Positions 1-12,665 of a DNA stretch of 64,000 bases are shown here, one piece after another. The stretch spans positions 28,870,562-28,934,561 of the forward strand of contig NC_081841.1 of assembly GCF_963259705.1 (NCBI RefSeq). The letters are read 5' to 3'. The position numbers and the translations under genes are program-made. The notes beneath the pieces were generated by a model. That model ran no database searches and was not told the origin of the DNA. It saw only the letters and a list, made by a program, of their open reading frames with translations. How positions within the stretch are numbered: the stretch's first letter is position 1; each line of letters opens with the position of its first letter. The stretch is from Myotis daubentonii. Its lineage: Eukaryota > Chordata > Mammalia > Chiroptera > Vespertilionidae.

Positions 1-109
1 ATTTTAAAATTATCGATCCAAAACCCTAGTGAAGAGGCACAATTGTTTGGGATTATACCCTCTGTTTAAATTAACCTCAAGGGTATTTTCTTTTTGAAAG
101 AGAGCTTTT

Positions 110-283
110 TAAAATATACATGTTTTTATTGATTTCAGAGATGAAGGGAGATGGAGATAGAAAACTCAATGCTGAGAGAAAATCATCGATTGACTGCACA
201 ACCCAGTATGTGCCCAGGAATCAAACTGTGACCCCCTGGTTCGTAGGTTGAAGCTCAACCACTGAGCCACGGTGGCTGGGCTC
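110..283 (-). mobile_element. VES SINE, internally deleted
   Basis: This is a tRNA-derived bat SINE in reverse orientation. The A/T-rich tail with TTTTTATTGATTTCAGAG lies at the left. The inverted tRNA-like head (CTCAACCACTGAGCCAC) lies at the right. The middle is shorter than in other copies here. Confidence 0.85.
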
Positions 284-1224
284 AAAGGTATTTTTCTTTG
301 GTGAAGTTTTAACATACATATTTTTATAGTTTCCACTCACTGAGATAATATCTTCCTGTTTTGTACTGTGTTTGTATAAATTAAATTATAATGACAAATA
401 GGTATTAGATCATAGTCCCTAAAGTCTCATACAACTAAAAGCAATAGCTGATAATTTACAAAGAGAAAAATAAACGGATTCACAGTGGTAATTTGCTAAT
501 GCTGAATTGTAAGTAGGTCTCAAAAAGCAATGAAGTCTAATAAAGTGTTTCATAAAACGGATAGAAAACAAGCAGAGGCTTTCGAACTAGAGGCAGCACC
601 ATCCTTTCTTGCTTGTCCCTCTCCCCTGTAGATCATACGAGGTTTTGTCAGAACATATATAAATTACTTGTTTAGAATCTGGGAAGAAGGTAGGGCAGTC
701 ACCACTTGGCTAAGGGAAAAGGAATTCTGTGCTTTCAATTCCGCGTCTCAGAAGCATGTCTTGCCTCTTATAATCCTCATTGTAGATTATAGAACTATTC
801 CTACTTGATGGTCAGAGGAAGCTGAAGTTTCTCCAGCTCCCAGCCACTGGTGCTGGCTCTAGGATCTTGGGGTAGAGCAGTTTGACATGAGGAGCAGTCA
901 CTGGAGCAACCAACTCAAATACAATGGTGGAAGATGGAGGATCCAGGGTGAGGTGGAAGTGGATAAAGAATATGGAAGGAGGAGTTAAGATGAGAGTTTT
1001 GGGGCCATACCGTTTACCTCCTTTTTATTTTTATTTTCTTCTCTTATTATTTCCTTAAATTGTTTGGGTTGGACAAGAGTATAAACGTGGATGGTATCCA
1101 GGGAGGGAAAAGAGGAAGGGACAGTTGGCCAAGTGGATTTTTTCTACTTTTCTCGTTATTCTTAGCTTTGCTTCACTCATGAATATTTCCTGCACCATTC
1201 TTCAACCATAGACATTTCCAATCT
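284..1224. other. Single-copy intergenic DNA
   Basis: I recognise no exon, long reading frame or repeat family here. The sequence is AT-rich with a purine-rich stretch around 900-1000. Confidence 0.5.
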
Positions 1225-1443
1225 TTTTAAAAAAAATTTCTTATTGATTTCAGAGAGGAAAGGAGAGGGAGAGAGAGATAGAAACATCAATGATGATAGA
1301 GAATCATTGATCGGCTGCCTCCTGCATGCCCCCTACTGGGGATTGAGCCCACAACCCAGGCATGTGCCCTTGACTGGAATGAAACCTGGGACCCTTTAGT
1401 CTGCAGGCCTACGCTCTATCCACTGAGTAAAACCAGCTAGGGC
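1225..1443 (-). mobile_element. VES SINE
   Basis: Full-length reversed copy. It has the TTATTGATTTCAGAGAGG tail, a GAGA-rich linker, the central CCTACTGGGGATTGAGCC block and the inverted tRNA-like head ending near CCAGCTAGGGC. Confidence 0.9.
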
Positions 1444-1778
1444 AACATTTGTAATCTTTTTCGTCTTTCTGCAAGCCTAGGAGGAGGGGCCAGAGGTTGT
1501 AATCCATAAAATCTAACAAAGCCCAAAGAAGACAATCATTCTGCCATCGTTTTTTGTTTTTTTCCTATTCTTCTGACTTTTAGGATGAGGAGGATGAAGG
1601 ACATGAACATTTTCTTTTTATCCCTTATATCTGCTCCCTAACATTGTCTTCCTAATGTTCTGTCCTGTGAGCCTAAAACAGGGCTGCTATCTGCTATTCT
1701 TCCCTGGGATTTGGGGACTACAATACACAACGTATCTTGTGAAAGAGAATTCTCTGTTCCTACTCAAAGCTTCCTCGC

Positions 1779-1816
<38 letters not shown>

Positions 1817-3734
1817 CACAAATAAATACTGCAGCTCCAGGGGGGCTAGTCTAAATATTATATCATACTCAAAGAAACATGTTTAGCAAACAATGTGAGT
1901 AAAAAGAAATCCAGATCTTTACTTTCTGCTGTCAGAAATCATAAAAGGAAATCTTGTTTAAAATTCACAGTTCCACTTCTTCAAGTCCATTTACCACCCC
2001 TTGCTTTCCCACTTTCCCACTTGCTGCTTTGAAACCTCTTTTTCTTTTCCTCTAAACTTTCAATTCCTTGTCATCAATTGCCTACGGTGAGGGCCTTTTT
2101 CCTGTTTTACTTTTCTTTTCTTCAAACATATCCATGTTCTCTCTCCAGTAAATGTCTACCCTTTCTAATGCTCCTGCTACTTCCACACAGTACCGTGCTG
2201 CCAGAACAGGCTGTGTTATTACCTTGAAGCAAAGTGAGCAGTTATGGTCTCTGTCAGCCCAGGAGACTTTTAGAACTCAGTGGGGAAGTCTCATTCCTTT
2301 TTGTGTCCTTAGATCCTGGCACAGTACCTAACACCTATGACATAGTCATTGCTTAATTAATGTTAGTGACATGAACATGCATTTATGCTTTATCAGAGAG
2401 ATCTCTGATGAATCAATCATCTTCCTAAGCAATTCTGACTGACTATCCATCATTCTATTTGGTAATTCAACCTATGATTTGGTTTTCAACTTTGATATAT
2501 CTTTAGGCTGACAACAGTTTAATTGTTGGACTATAGAGAGCTGATCACAGTCTTACTATTTCTGTGCCCGATGCAATGAATATCTGCTTAATATAGTGAA
2601 CATTTCAAGCAAATTGAATGGCATCAGGAAGGCTAAGACCCATGACAACCAAGAATGTAAGCATGGCTTGTCTGTGTTAGGATCATATGGGCACTGTGTT
2701 AGCTACCATCTGCAAAATTAGAATGATATTACGTTTTCCCCAAGTGTAAGGTATGAATGGTAGGTGGTTAGGGGGTATTTTGGATGTACAGTATCCTTTG
2801 CCAACAGTAGTGTGAAGATTCTTGATGCTGATGCTATATGTGCTTTTATCCCCTCTGAGAGCACTCCATTTGCCTCATTAACCATAGGACTGGAATTAAT
2901 ATGAATTATTGAAGCTATTTTTTTGTTGTCTGCTTTAAAAAAAAAGCAGATTTGGCTAAACATCATTCTTCTTTTCACAGGAAATGCTGGTTAACCCTTT
3001 AGGATGATCGTTTAAAATTAAAAATACATAATATTTCCAGTTTTTTTCATTGCCTTAAGAGTGTGTTAATAATGTAGTATAACTTAATTATCATGACCCT
3101 ACTTCCCACTTCTCTGGGGAAGAGAGAAATGCTGTGAATATACAAGCCATGGAATTCCTATGGATTAGCACGTTACTTTTACCTTGCCATATTTCTTCTT
3201 CCTTTAAAAAATCTTTTACACATCCCTTCTTAATATTAAAAATAACCCAGGGAATGATCTTGGACATTCAGCCACAAGAAGAATTTGGCAAACTTTATAG
3301 TTTGCTTCATAGTGGAGCTTTAGTCATTCACAACTCGGGGGCTAATGAGCCCCTTTAGGTAGTGTTTGAGATAGACGTAGAAACTGGCTGAATCTCAGTT
3401 GACAGCCATTATCAACATCTATAAATCCAGAGTGGGTAAACCAGACAGATGGCTCTTACATAGCGACGTGTAAATATATTTATCGATGTCTGAGTGTGCT
3501 CCCATTGCAGATCTGCTTACAAGAACATGTAGTTTTCTACAGTCAGTTGTGTTGGGTATGTTTGTGTCCCATGCCTGAAATAAACTGTGGGGGGGACAGG
3601 AACAAGTCCCTTCTCTAGCCTGCATACTGTCACTCCAGAGGTCTCAACTTGGGTACGCTTAGGCAGGAGTGATTCAGAGCTTTGTGCCCAAACCTGCTCA
3701 CAAAGGAGGCAGGATAAGAAGCAAATCCTGACTC
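1444..3734. other. Single-copy intergenic DNA with a GT microsatellite
   Basis: No exon-like or repeat-family match was recognised apart from the microsatellite at 1775-1814. Short open frames at 2718-2978 and 3134-3358 show no domain and no splice context, so they are treated as chance. Confidence 0.5.
1775..1814. repeat. (GT)n microsatellite
   Basis: Short CG-alternating lead followed by about 17 uninterrupted GT units. Confidence 0.95.
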
Positions 3735-3900
3735 AAAGTAACTATTATCTGTCTAAACTCTGGACAAGTTAATATACTTCACTTGAGCCTCAATTTCTTC
3801 AATTATATAAAATGAAGTTTTAAGAGGGTTAAATAAAAATTCTACTCATAAAGGGCTTAGAATGATGTGGGCACAGAGTAGTTCCTCAATAAATATTAGT
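3735..3900 (+). mobile_element. MIR SINE relic
   Basis: Diverged MIR pattern: loss of ... CAAGTTAATATACTT, then CTCAATTTCTTCA, and the 3' signature GGCACAGAGTAGTTCCTCAA followed by TAAATATT. It is an ancient mammal-wide repeat. Confidence 0.65.
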
Positions 3901-6900
3901 TACTATTTTCTCACACAAACCTTAGGGAAACTCAGATACCCCTGGCTGCATCTTGCTGACTTTCAGAGCAGTCAACAAGGCTCTGTCAATTTCCAGTGGG
4001 CTTCCCTCAGTCTTCCAGAATTTTCTTCTTTAGTTGGCAGGCATGACATAGGATGTGACTTAATTTAAACAATGAGGGGAGGAAGGAGGGAATAAAGAAA
4101 AGAGAGGAAAAGGAGTGAGGGAGAGGAAGGAGGAAGGAGATAACTTTTTTCTTACGTGATAAAGTCCATGTCCATTATAAAGACAGTTTCACTAAAGAGC
4201 AATTAGCAAACTGCTTTTTAAATTTGTATAAAAATAGTTACAGGTGATACAAAAAGCTGTTTTAACACATTGCAATATTATATCATGGTTATCTGCATTC
4301 AGTTGATTCAATAGTTTATATTGCCACCCATCACCTTATCAATATGCAAAGCTTGGTTTTCCATTTTGAATATATATTTTTGTTTAATTCAAAATAAACA
4401 TTTCTTTGTGAATTCCATTGCATTTCTGTCATAATATTTTAATAATAATTTTGTTTAATCCTGAAACTTTAGTTTTTCTATAACATTGTAAAATAATTTT
4501 ATATCGTATAATGAAAAAACAGTACAAATTATACCAATGGAAAAGATAAACTAAGCCTTAGGTATTTCTTCCTGGTTCTAAAGATAAAGTCTTCAGTCTT
4601 GAAAGTTAATAATTAAACTTAGCCATGATATAATTTAGAAAAGAGAAACAAAATTTTAATTCCCATGATTATGTGATATGGTATTTATAAGCTTTTTTAA
4701 AAATGAAAAATGCTATAATAAGAAAAACCACACTATTAACTATGAGGCACAACGTAGACTATTTAGTCTTGGCTTTTGATAAATAAAATATAAAAATTCC
4801 ATATACAAACTATATACTTAGTTGTATTTGTAAATGTTATGTTTGCATAGCATCTCATGGATAGAAGTCTACATTTAAAATTGTTCTGATTTTTTAAATG
4901 CTTCCATTTTTTTTATAATTATAACAGCCAAGCTGAAAGTGTTAGGCGGTGTTAAAATAGGCACTGAGAAGACACTTTCCTATTCCTCTTGATGGTCATT
5001 GATATAATTAACTGCCAGCAGCAAAGTTAGATATATATTCTGTGGCCTTGAATTTGAGTCTAGCTAACTGGCCCCTATGGGGCTAATGCCCATGATTTTG
5101 GCCTTTTTATACTATATTTAATAGTACAGAAACATAGATTTCATTTGGCTCCTAAAGGATTAGAGCTTTCTCTATCTAGTCTCGACTTTAATACCTATGC
5201 TGATTTTTTCTTTTCTCTTAGCCTTTAAGGAGCTAAATTTGGCAATAACTGGTAAATGCTAATTTTTTTAAACTTTAATAAAAAATCATATAGGCAATCT
5301 TTTTTTTTCTTCTCTGGTAACAATATCAGAAATACTAGAGAGAGAAAATGGAAATGTCCTAGCATTCCTAGAGGACCTTGCTCTTTATGCTCCCTTTAGG
5401 CTAAGAAACGAGGTGTTATTTCTTCTTCCTTCTTCTTAAAAAAAGTGAGAAAATGCAAAGAATAGATCAGGAGAATGTTCTAGTTTTTTTTAGTCTTATT
5501 AATATGCCCTTCCCACCACTACTGGGCCCTCATGTCTCTTCTTTGTTCTCCCCTTCACTAACTAGCAACAATTTCCCGAGGACAGAGAAACTGATAGTAA
5601 AAATAGGGTCACATTTGGAGACAGTTAGGTGATATATGTTAATATCCACTCTGGACTAGCTGGGGTCACACATTTTATTTTTCTTGTTATCTATACCCTA
5701 TGAACTGCAGCCTCCAGGGCAAAACATATTTAACCTGCAATGATACATTGCCCAGGAGCCATTCAGCAGTTACGGCATTCTGAATTTTTATTTAGAAACA
5801 ATTAAAGCTACTTGGGTTTCAAGAATTCCCTTGAATTCTTGGTTTCAGGTCCAAGTTTATTTTTTTTAAAAAGACAATAACCAACAGCTTTATTAGTATG
5901 CAGCTAAAATAACGACTATAATTTCAGGTTGCTAATTTTCCTTTCTGCCTCTGACTACATTTATCCTCTGACGCAGGAAGGTGTGCATGGGTGTGCACAC
6001 CAAGTAAACCTGGTAAGGATGTGGGTATGGATGATGGGAAGGGTTTGTAATAGATTCGTACTTGGTAGCAATAAGAAATTCCAATAAGCAGAGTCTCCCC
6101 AGGATAATTTTATCCCTGGAGAATAATAGATCTATATTTTTTTAAAATAAATATATCCATAGAAGGAATTTTTAAATTTTTAGATAACCATAGTTCTGAC
6201 ATGTGGCTGAGTTGACAAACATAGTGATGGTCTCATTTGGTACTGATACTATTTCTCCCCTTGAACTTTTGATTCACTGTGGTAAAAAGAGGAACAAACC
6301 TTTACCAATACAACAATGCAAAAGCACCCTTCGAATTGTAAAATGTTGATAATTTCAAATTATTTTCCAGTCTTGTACAATGACTCATTTTCATCTTTGG
6401 AAATAAATACTAGTTTATATGATAATTTCATTGATGGCTAAAAACATGAAGTCTTTGAATGACTTTAAATCCATTTAAGTGTAGTCCCTTGATATGCACT
6501 GATAAACAGAAGCCATATCCAATGTCACTTGACTTCCTCTGAAGAAACACCTAAATAAAAGAAATTACATAATAAATTACCTAAATAAAATAACCATTTC
6601 CAGTGAGGGGAAATGCATATAGCTCCGAGAGATACGCTCTCTAAGTTTTAGTTAGGCTATTTATATAGAAATAAATAGAAATTCACTGGAGTTATTTATA
6701 AAATGCCATATTAAAATGATATACTTGGGAATAGTAAGGAAATAGTAATCTCATGAGAATCTCATAAATGATGGCCATTCAGCCATATGGCCTGACAGCC
6801 AGGATTCAGAGAAAAATAGAATTTAGCAAATGGATGTATCCTCAACCATCTCCAGGGACCTCATAGCAAGTGTTTGTGATTCATCCATTCTTCCTCTCTG

Positions 6901-7554
6901 TGAGCAATAAAATTCTGCATATTTGCTTCTCTCTATATCATTATCAAATAGGCAGGATGGATATATATATATCTACCTGCCTACTAATAGTTTATTTCCC
7001 CTTCTAATTCACAGTCTCTGCTCCCTCATAACTTCAGCTTTTCATGAACTCTATGGAATTCTCTAATAACATTTTCAGTTTTAGCTCTCACTGCTCACTC
7101 TGGTTCTCTCCACACTTCCCCTTATAAATTCCTTAAAAGGAACATTTTAATTGCTTATTTTTTTTTAAATGCCAGGGCTTGTCATTAGTCCCTAACCAGG
7201 CTTGGGGTGCATGGCCAGTGCTGACTCAGTCAGTTCAGGCTTGTGAGGTCTGCATTGGGCTGCCTGTTCAGCATGGGCAGTTGTCCAATCACTTCACACA
7301 GAAGAGTCTGACATGTCTACTACATCATATCCCAAACTACTGTCCCTATAACCCACCATGTCTCCTGGTTTAGTCTTTCCATTAACCAAAAGTGTTATCT
7401 AAGGGAAGTAACATAGCAAGTCATTGTCAGACATAAGCCCTAACTCAAATTAGTTGTGTTAAACAAATTGATTATGCAGGCCCCTGGCAAGGCCCCGAGA
7501 GAATAGATAATATTGGTAAGATTTTATGGAAAGGGTAGTCAACTAGTTATCAGG
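3901..7554. other. AT-rich single-copy intergenic DNA
   Basis: About 3.6 kb with long A/T runs and no recognised gene, RNA gene or transposon. A purine tract (GGA/GAA-rich) lies at about 4075-4140. Very old, unrecognisable repeats cannot be excluded. Confidence 0.5.
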
Positions 7555-7700
7555 AAACCTGCATATTCGTTCTGTCTCTGCTATTCACTGAGTCTCAAAA
7601 TTGGGCAAGTTGGTTAACCTTTCAGAGCTTCAGTTCTGCATCTGAAAATTTGGAGAATGGGCTACACAATTCACAGGGTGGTGCCCAGTCTGAAAATTCT
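7555..7700 (+). mobile_element. MIR SINE relic
   Basis: Order of blocks fits MIR: CTCTGCTATTCACTGAGT, then GGGCAAGTTGGTTAACCT, then a CAGTTCTGCATCTGAAAAT tail. Diverged. Confidence 0.6.
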
Positions 7701-7825
7701 GTGATCCACACCATGAGGCTTGAGGTAAGAATAAATCTATAACATGATGAAGACAATTGGCCTAGGTGGGGGCTCTGAGTGGTACCAGGTCACAGTGAAC
7801 ACTGTCTTTCTAAAGGAAGAATGTA

Positions 7826-8046
7826 GCCCTAGCCGGTTTGGCTCAGTGGCTGGAGCATCGGCCTGTGGACTGAGGGGTCCCAGGTTCGATTCCAGCCAAG
7901 GGCATGTACGTTGGTTGCGGGCACATCCCCAGTGGGAGGTGTGCAGGGGGCAGCTGATTGATGTTTCTCTCTCATCGATGTTTCTAACTCTCTATCTCTC
8001 TCCTTTCCTCTCTGTGAAAAATCAATAAAATATGTTTTAAAAAAAT
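7826..8046 (+). mobile_element. VES SINE with target-site duplication
   Basis: Near-complete young copy. Pol III A-box-like (TGGCTCAGTGG) and B-box-like (GGTTCGATTCC) segments are followed by the CATCCCCAGT block, the TTTCTCTCTCATCGATG repeat and an AATAAAATATG tail. It is flanked by AAAGGAAGAATGTA at 7812-7825 and AAAGGACGAATGTA at 8047-8060 (13 of 14 match), which marks a LINE-mobilised insertion. Confidence 0.95.
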
Positions 8047-8060
8047 AAAGGACGAATGTA

Positions 8061-9084
8061 TATCAGGAGTGGCTTCCTTGAGCTCATACATGTGCTGTGG
8101 GTCTAGAATGGGTCAGGGCCCAGCTTGTTGTCTGTAATCAACATTATAAAACAGTTGAGGCAGGGCTGAGAAAGTCAAAGTTCAAGAGAAATAGATTCCT
8201 AAGGGGGGAAATAGTCAACTGTCAACCACTTTCAAACGATGCCTTAACTTCCCATTAATGAGCATGCCTACTCTTTGAGAGTCAGGGATGTCTATAGTCA
8301 TTTACTAGATTATTTGATTTACTTCTACATTCCCTTTGTTCCAGTTGCCATCAGTTTCTGGTGGCTACACTGGGGTGAATCCTTAGGAATGGAGACATAG
8401 GACGAAATTACACCGAAGTATCAGTATGTAACCTGAGAACAGATACTCAAAGTCATTGGAAGGAGGCAGAAGGGCTCTCTCAGGCCAGCAAACTTCATGC
8501 TCATCTGATTGAATATATGACATCTAAAGAAAGACTATTTCCCTTGGGAGACAGGTATGCTGATCATGGAAACACGGCTATGGGAGCATGTGACAGGCAA
8601 GTGTGGCCCACTTATGCTCATCTAAGCACTATCCAGGGGAGAGAGGGTTTTAGCAGTGAAGTTGCATTATTCCAGATTCTTTAGCAAAGTGGAGATAAAT
8701 GCCAGGGGTTGTGGCAAATGGACTTTGAGATTTGGGACTCTGAATATTTCTTATTAGAGACAAGTATATGGACATTTTGGTTTTGTATATAGATTCTTAC
8801 ATTATTGATTAGGCTGTATTTTACCTTGAGAGATGTATTTTCATTTGATGTGATGGAAAAAATCAAGTTTTGTCCTATAAGTCTGAGGACCCAATACCCG
8901 GCAGTGAGTGATAGATTGACCAAAGTGATGGAAGCCACAACGAGGCCTTCAGCACGGAAGAATAAAAGTAGATGCAGGCAGTCTTCCATGGTTACCATCC
9001 AGCATCTCTGCGCTCCCCTCCACTCATTTTCATACTTAATTTTTTTTTAGCATTTCCACATTTACACTTAGAGTAAAATCCAAA
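8061..9084. other. Single-copy intergenic DNA
   Basis: No recognised gene or repeat. A 105-codon open frame on the minus strand (8681-8998) has no recognisable domain and is probably chance. Confidence 0.5.
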
Positions 9085-9590
9085 GCTTTTACATGGCTTA
9101 TGAATTTCTACCTTTTCTACTTGGTACTTCATTCTTCAAGCCACACTGCTCTTCTTTCTGTTCTAATAACATGTTAAGGTTGCCTCTGCATGGAAGACGG
9201 CACTTACTATTCCCTTTGCCTAATTCCCCCCGCCCCAAATGTATGTGGCTTATTCTTACTCATCATTCAGATCTTAACTTAGATACAGTGAGAAGGTTTC
9301 TGTGGCAATTCTATTTAATATATACTCATATTACTCATATATACTCATACTCAAAACACATATACTCGCTCTCTCTTTACTTCACTTTGTCATTGATTTT
9401 AAAAAGTTTTATTTATTTATGATAGCTAATACTACCCAAATCATTGCATTTATTTTTCTTCCCCTTTTAAAAACAATTTTCTTCACTAAAATATATACTC
9501 TATGGGAGTAGGATCTTGTCACACTTGCTACTTTCTCCTCAGCACACAGGACAGTGCCTGAAACATACAGAACATTCATTTTAATGGCTA
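9085..9590 (+). mobile_element. L2 LINE 3' relic
   Basis: Resembles the L2 3' region: ...CTTTCTGTTCTAA..., ACTATTCCCTTTGCCTAATT, CATCATTCAGATCTTAACTT, and the end block CAGCACACAGGACAGTGCCT. Heavily diverged. Confidence 0.55.
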
Positions 9591-10014
9591 TAAACAGATT
9601 TTTATTAGTATACTCTGGCCATTATCTAATTAGCATTAGTGTCCCATATCAAAGAGAAATCACTGGTTTTAGTCAGATGGTGGCATTCCCATGGAATTTG
9701 CAAATGGTCTTGATTTTTTAGGACAAAATGAAGTGGTTTAGTTTGTGCTTCTCTCCAGAGCATTAATCCAAAGCCAATAGACAGTTAGCACTGCAGAAGG
9801 TGTGTTTCCTGAGGCTGATGCAAATGTTTGATTCATTAGGGAAGTATGAGTTAGAATAGCCAAGCTGATAAATTCAGAACCAAGGCTAAATTGGGAAGTC
9901 TTTCATATGTTTCTAGTTGGGTAGATAATTGGTATAAGACTTACACTAAGATTTTCAAAGTAAATTTTTTCTAATTTTAATGTCACTATGCATTTCAGGG
10001 ACTGGGGAGGGAGT
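9591..10014. other. Single-copy intergenic DNA
   Basis: Nothing recognised. Confidence 0.5.
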
Positions 10015-10255
10015 GTGTCACAGTGGAAAGAGCTCACATGTTTGAACCAACAAAGCTGGGTTTGAATTCAGCTTCATCGTTTACTAGATCTATGCCCTTG
10101 GACAAGTCCTTCTGTCCTTTCTGAGTCCCACCATCCTCACCCGTAAAGTGGGTCTGGTAAGGCTTACCTCCCAGAGCTACCTTCAGGGAGGTAAATTACA
10201 TGCATGAAGTTCCTGGCACATGATAGGCACTTACTGACTTGTAGTCACCATTATT
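10015..10255 (+). mobile_element. MIR SINE, nearly full length
   Basis: MIR landmarks run in order: CAGTGGAAAGAGCTCACATG, GGGTTTGAATTCAGCTTC, GCCCTTGGACAAGTCCTT, CTGAGTCCCACCATCCTCAC, and CTGGCACATGATAGGCACTT. Confidence 0.75.
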
Positions 10256-10467
10256 ATGAACACTTCACAGTGTTGCCTGGTATTGTGTTTTAATATTTGT
10301 TTTATTTCCCTGACTTCAAGTTATAGTGACTACTTCTAGGAACTTTAAGTTATTATGAGTCATGGGAAGACAGGTGTCTTGATAGAAAAAAGTACAAAGG
10401 CCACTTCATAGTTGAATATCTTTGAACTGACAGGGCGTCCAAGGTGGCAGTGGTGACTATGGTAGAT

Positions 10468-10470
<3 letters not shown>

Positions 10471-10540
<70 letters not shown>
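10471..10540. repeat. (AT)n microsatellite, 70 bp
   Basis: 35 uninterrupted AT units. Such a pure tract can extrude as a cruciform. It lies about 80 bp from the 3' end of a Helitron. Confidence 0.97.
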
Positions 10541-10543
<3 letters not shown>

Positions 10544-10622
10544 TGAGCTCCAATATTAATATGGCCTAGTTATTCTCCAAGTGGTCCACTTTCCTTTTGC
10601 TACTTAGTCTTTGTATTATATA

Positions 10623-11946
10623 CTAGGGGCCCGGTGCACGAAATTCGTGCACTGGGTGTGTGGGTGTGTGGGGGGAGTGTCCCTCAGCCCAGCCTGCCCC
10701 CTCTCACATACTGGGAGCCCTCAGGCGTTGACCCCCATCACCCTCCAATCGCAGGATCGGCCCCTTGCCCAGGCCTGACGCCTCTGACAGAGGCGTCAGG
10801 CCTGGGCAGGGGACGCTCATTTCCCCCCATCACTGGTTCTGCCCCCCGCCCAAGCCTGACGCCTCTGGCCCAGGCATCAGGCCTGGGCAGGGGACCCCCA
10901 GACCCCTCCAATAGCTGGCTCTGCCCCTTGCCCAGGCCTGATGCCTCGGCCAGAGGCGTAGACCCCCATCACCCTCCGATCACCTGATCGGCCCCTTGCC
11001 CAGGCCTGACGCCTCCGCCAGAGGTGTCAGGCTTGGACAGGGGACCCCCATCTCCCCCCGATCACTGGCTCTGGCCCCCGCCCAGGCCTGAGGCCTCTGG
11101 CCCAGGAATCATGCCTGGGCAGGGGACCCCCATCTCCCTCTGATCGCTTGCTCCACCCCCCGCCCAAGCCTGACGCCTCTGACCCAGGCTTCAGGCCTGG
11201 GCAAGGGGACCATCATATCCCCCCAATCCCCGGCTCAGCCCCCCGCCCAGGCCTGATGCCTCGGCCAGAGGAGTTGACCCTCATCACCCTCCGATCACCA
11301 ATCACCGGATCGGCCCCTTGACCAGGCCTGAGGCCTCCGGCAGAGGTGTCAGGCCTGGGAGGGGACCCCCAGCTCCGGGCGATTGCAGGCTCCGCTCCTG
11401 CCCAGGCCTAATGCCTCTGGCTGAGGCGTCCAGCTCGGGCAGCGGGGATCCACAGCTGCAGCAGCCCCGTGATCGTGGGCTCCACTTTAGGCCCAGGCAA
11501 GGGACCCCTAGCTCCTGGGACTGCCAGCTTCGACCGTGTCCAGCTCCCATCGCTGGCTCCACCCCAACTTCCTGCTATCACTGTCCAGGGTGGAAAAGGC
11601 TCCTGATTCTCCGATCATGGCTGGGGGGCAGGGCAAAGGCGGCCCCAGGGCCGCCTTTGCCCTGCCCCCCAGCTCTTAGCTCCCCCCTGGGTTTCCAATC
11701 ACTGTCAGTGGCAGGGGGCTTCTTCCTGCTTTCCCTTTTGCCTCCCTGCATTGTGCCTACATATGCAAATTAACCTCCATCTTGTTGGCAGTTAACTGCC
11801 AATCATAGTTGGCAGTTAACTGCCAATCTTAGTTGGCAGTTAACTGCCAATCATAGTTGGCAGTTAATTTGCATATAGCCCTGATTAGCCAATGAAAAGG
11901 GTATCGCCGTACGCCAATTACCATTTTTCTCTTTTATTAGTGTTGA
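10623..11946 (-). mobile_element. Non-autonomous HeliBat-type Helitron (H1)
   Basis: Rolling-circle transposon without protein-coding capacity, in reverse orientation. Its 3' end is at the left: the reverse complement of GGGCCCCTAG, with the adjacent perfect hairpin GTGCACGAATTTCGTGCAC. The 5' end is at the right: the inverse of TGGTAATTGGCGTACGG and a diverged TC terminus. The left flank ends in A and the right flank starts with T, the normal A^T Helitron target with no duplication. The interior is GC-rich and made of diverged repeats that pair CAGGCCTGA with TCAGGCCTG, so it can form many hairpins. Open frames at 10634-10987 and 11318-11773 come from this GC-rich repeat and are not genes. 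H1 is the same subfamily as H3 (39790-40721). Confidence 0.93.
11785..11868. repeat. 24-bp tandem repeat built on an 18-bp perfect palindrome
   Basis: Three units of TTGGCAGTTAACTGCCAA plus a six-base spacer (TCATAG, TCTTAG, TCATAG), then a partial fourth. They lie inside H1, between its octamer motifs (ATGCAAAT at 11763-11770 and ATTTGCAT at 11867-11874). The related element H3 has a single non-palindromic stretch at this place. Confidence 0.95.
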
Positions 11947-12592
11947 TATCTTTTTATTAGATCATGCTTTCTGCTAACAAATGGACTTTGTTTCTGCACA
12001 GTCTCAGGTTACTATGACTCTATGTCTCCATAGTTGCCACTTCCCTTTACTACCAACCTCTGCTTCATGGATTGTTCAGCTTCCACATCCTACTAACTGC
12101 CAGGTTCTTGGTATGTTCCACTATTCAGTTCTGCAAAAGAACTCAGATTGATCTCACTCAAGCTTTATTATCAAGCCATATCATCATTCTCTGAAGAGTC
12201 AGATATTAGTTTGATCCACCTAAAGTCAACATTTGCATATGTCAAAATGAGCAAATACTAGCAATTTCACATGGTACAACTTTATATATGATGCCTCTGG
12301 TGAGAGATCATTGCTGGAGCCAAGAGTGAGGTGATGTCCCTCAGAATACGAACAAACAGGAGCAATCATTTTTTTTTTTTTAAAGAGTCTTATTTCAGGC
12401 CTTATAGTACTGGTTATGGCTGAAGCAGGCACTGTGATTCGCTTTTTAGCAAAATATTCAATCATTTTTATTGTCTAAAAATTTAGACCCAGAAGGGACC
12501 CTAGAATCACTTTATTTAATCCAATTCTTTTGCTTTAGAAATGAGAAATCAAAACCTCATATAGATTAGTCCTATGTGACACATGGAAAATT
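11947..12592. other. Single-copy intergenic DNA
   Basis: Nothing recognised apart from a short T-run near 12370. Confidence 0.5.
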
Positions 12593-12608
12593 AAAAGTTG
12601 GAAAACAA

Positions 12609-12614
12609 GTGCTC

Positions 12615-12665
<51 letters not shown>

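Noticed and set aside
8681..8998. 105-codon minus-strand frame as a gene
   Set aside because: No domain, no splice signals, composition like its surroundings.
10353..10553. Open frame with IYIYIY repeats
   Set aside because: Translation of the (AT)n microsatellite.
10634..11773. Long open frames of 117 and 151 codons
   Set aside because: They lie in the GC-rich repeat interior of Helitron H1, are open on both strands, and are proline/glycine-rich without a domain.
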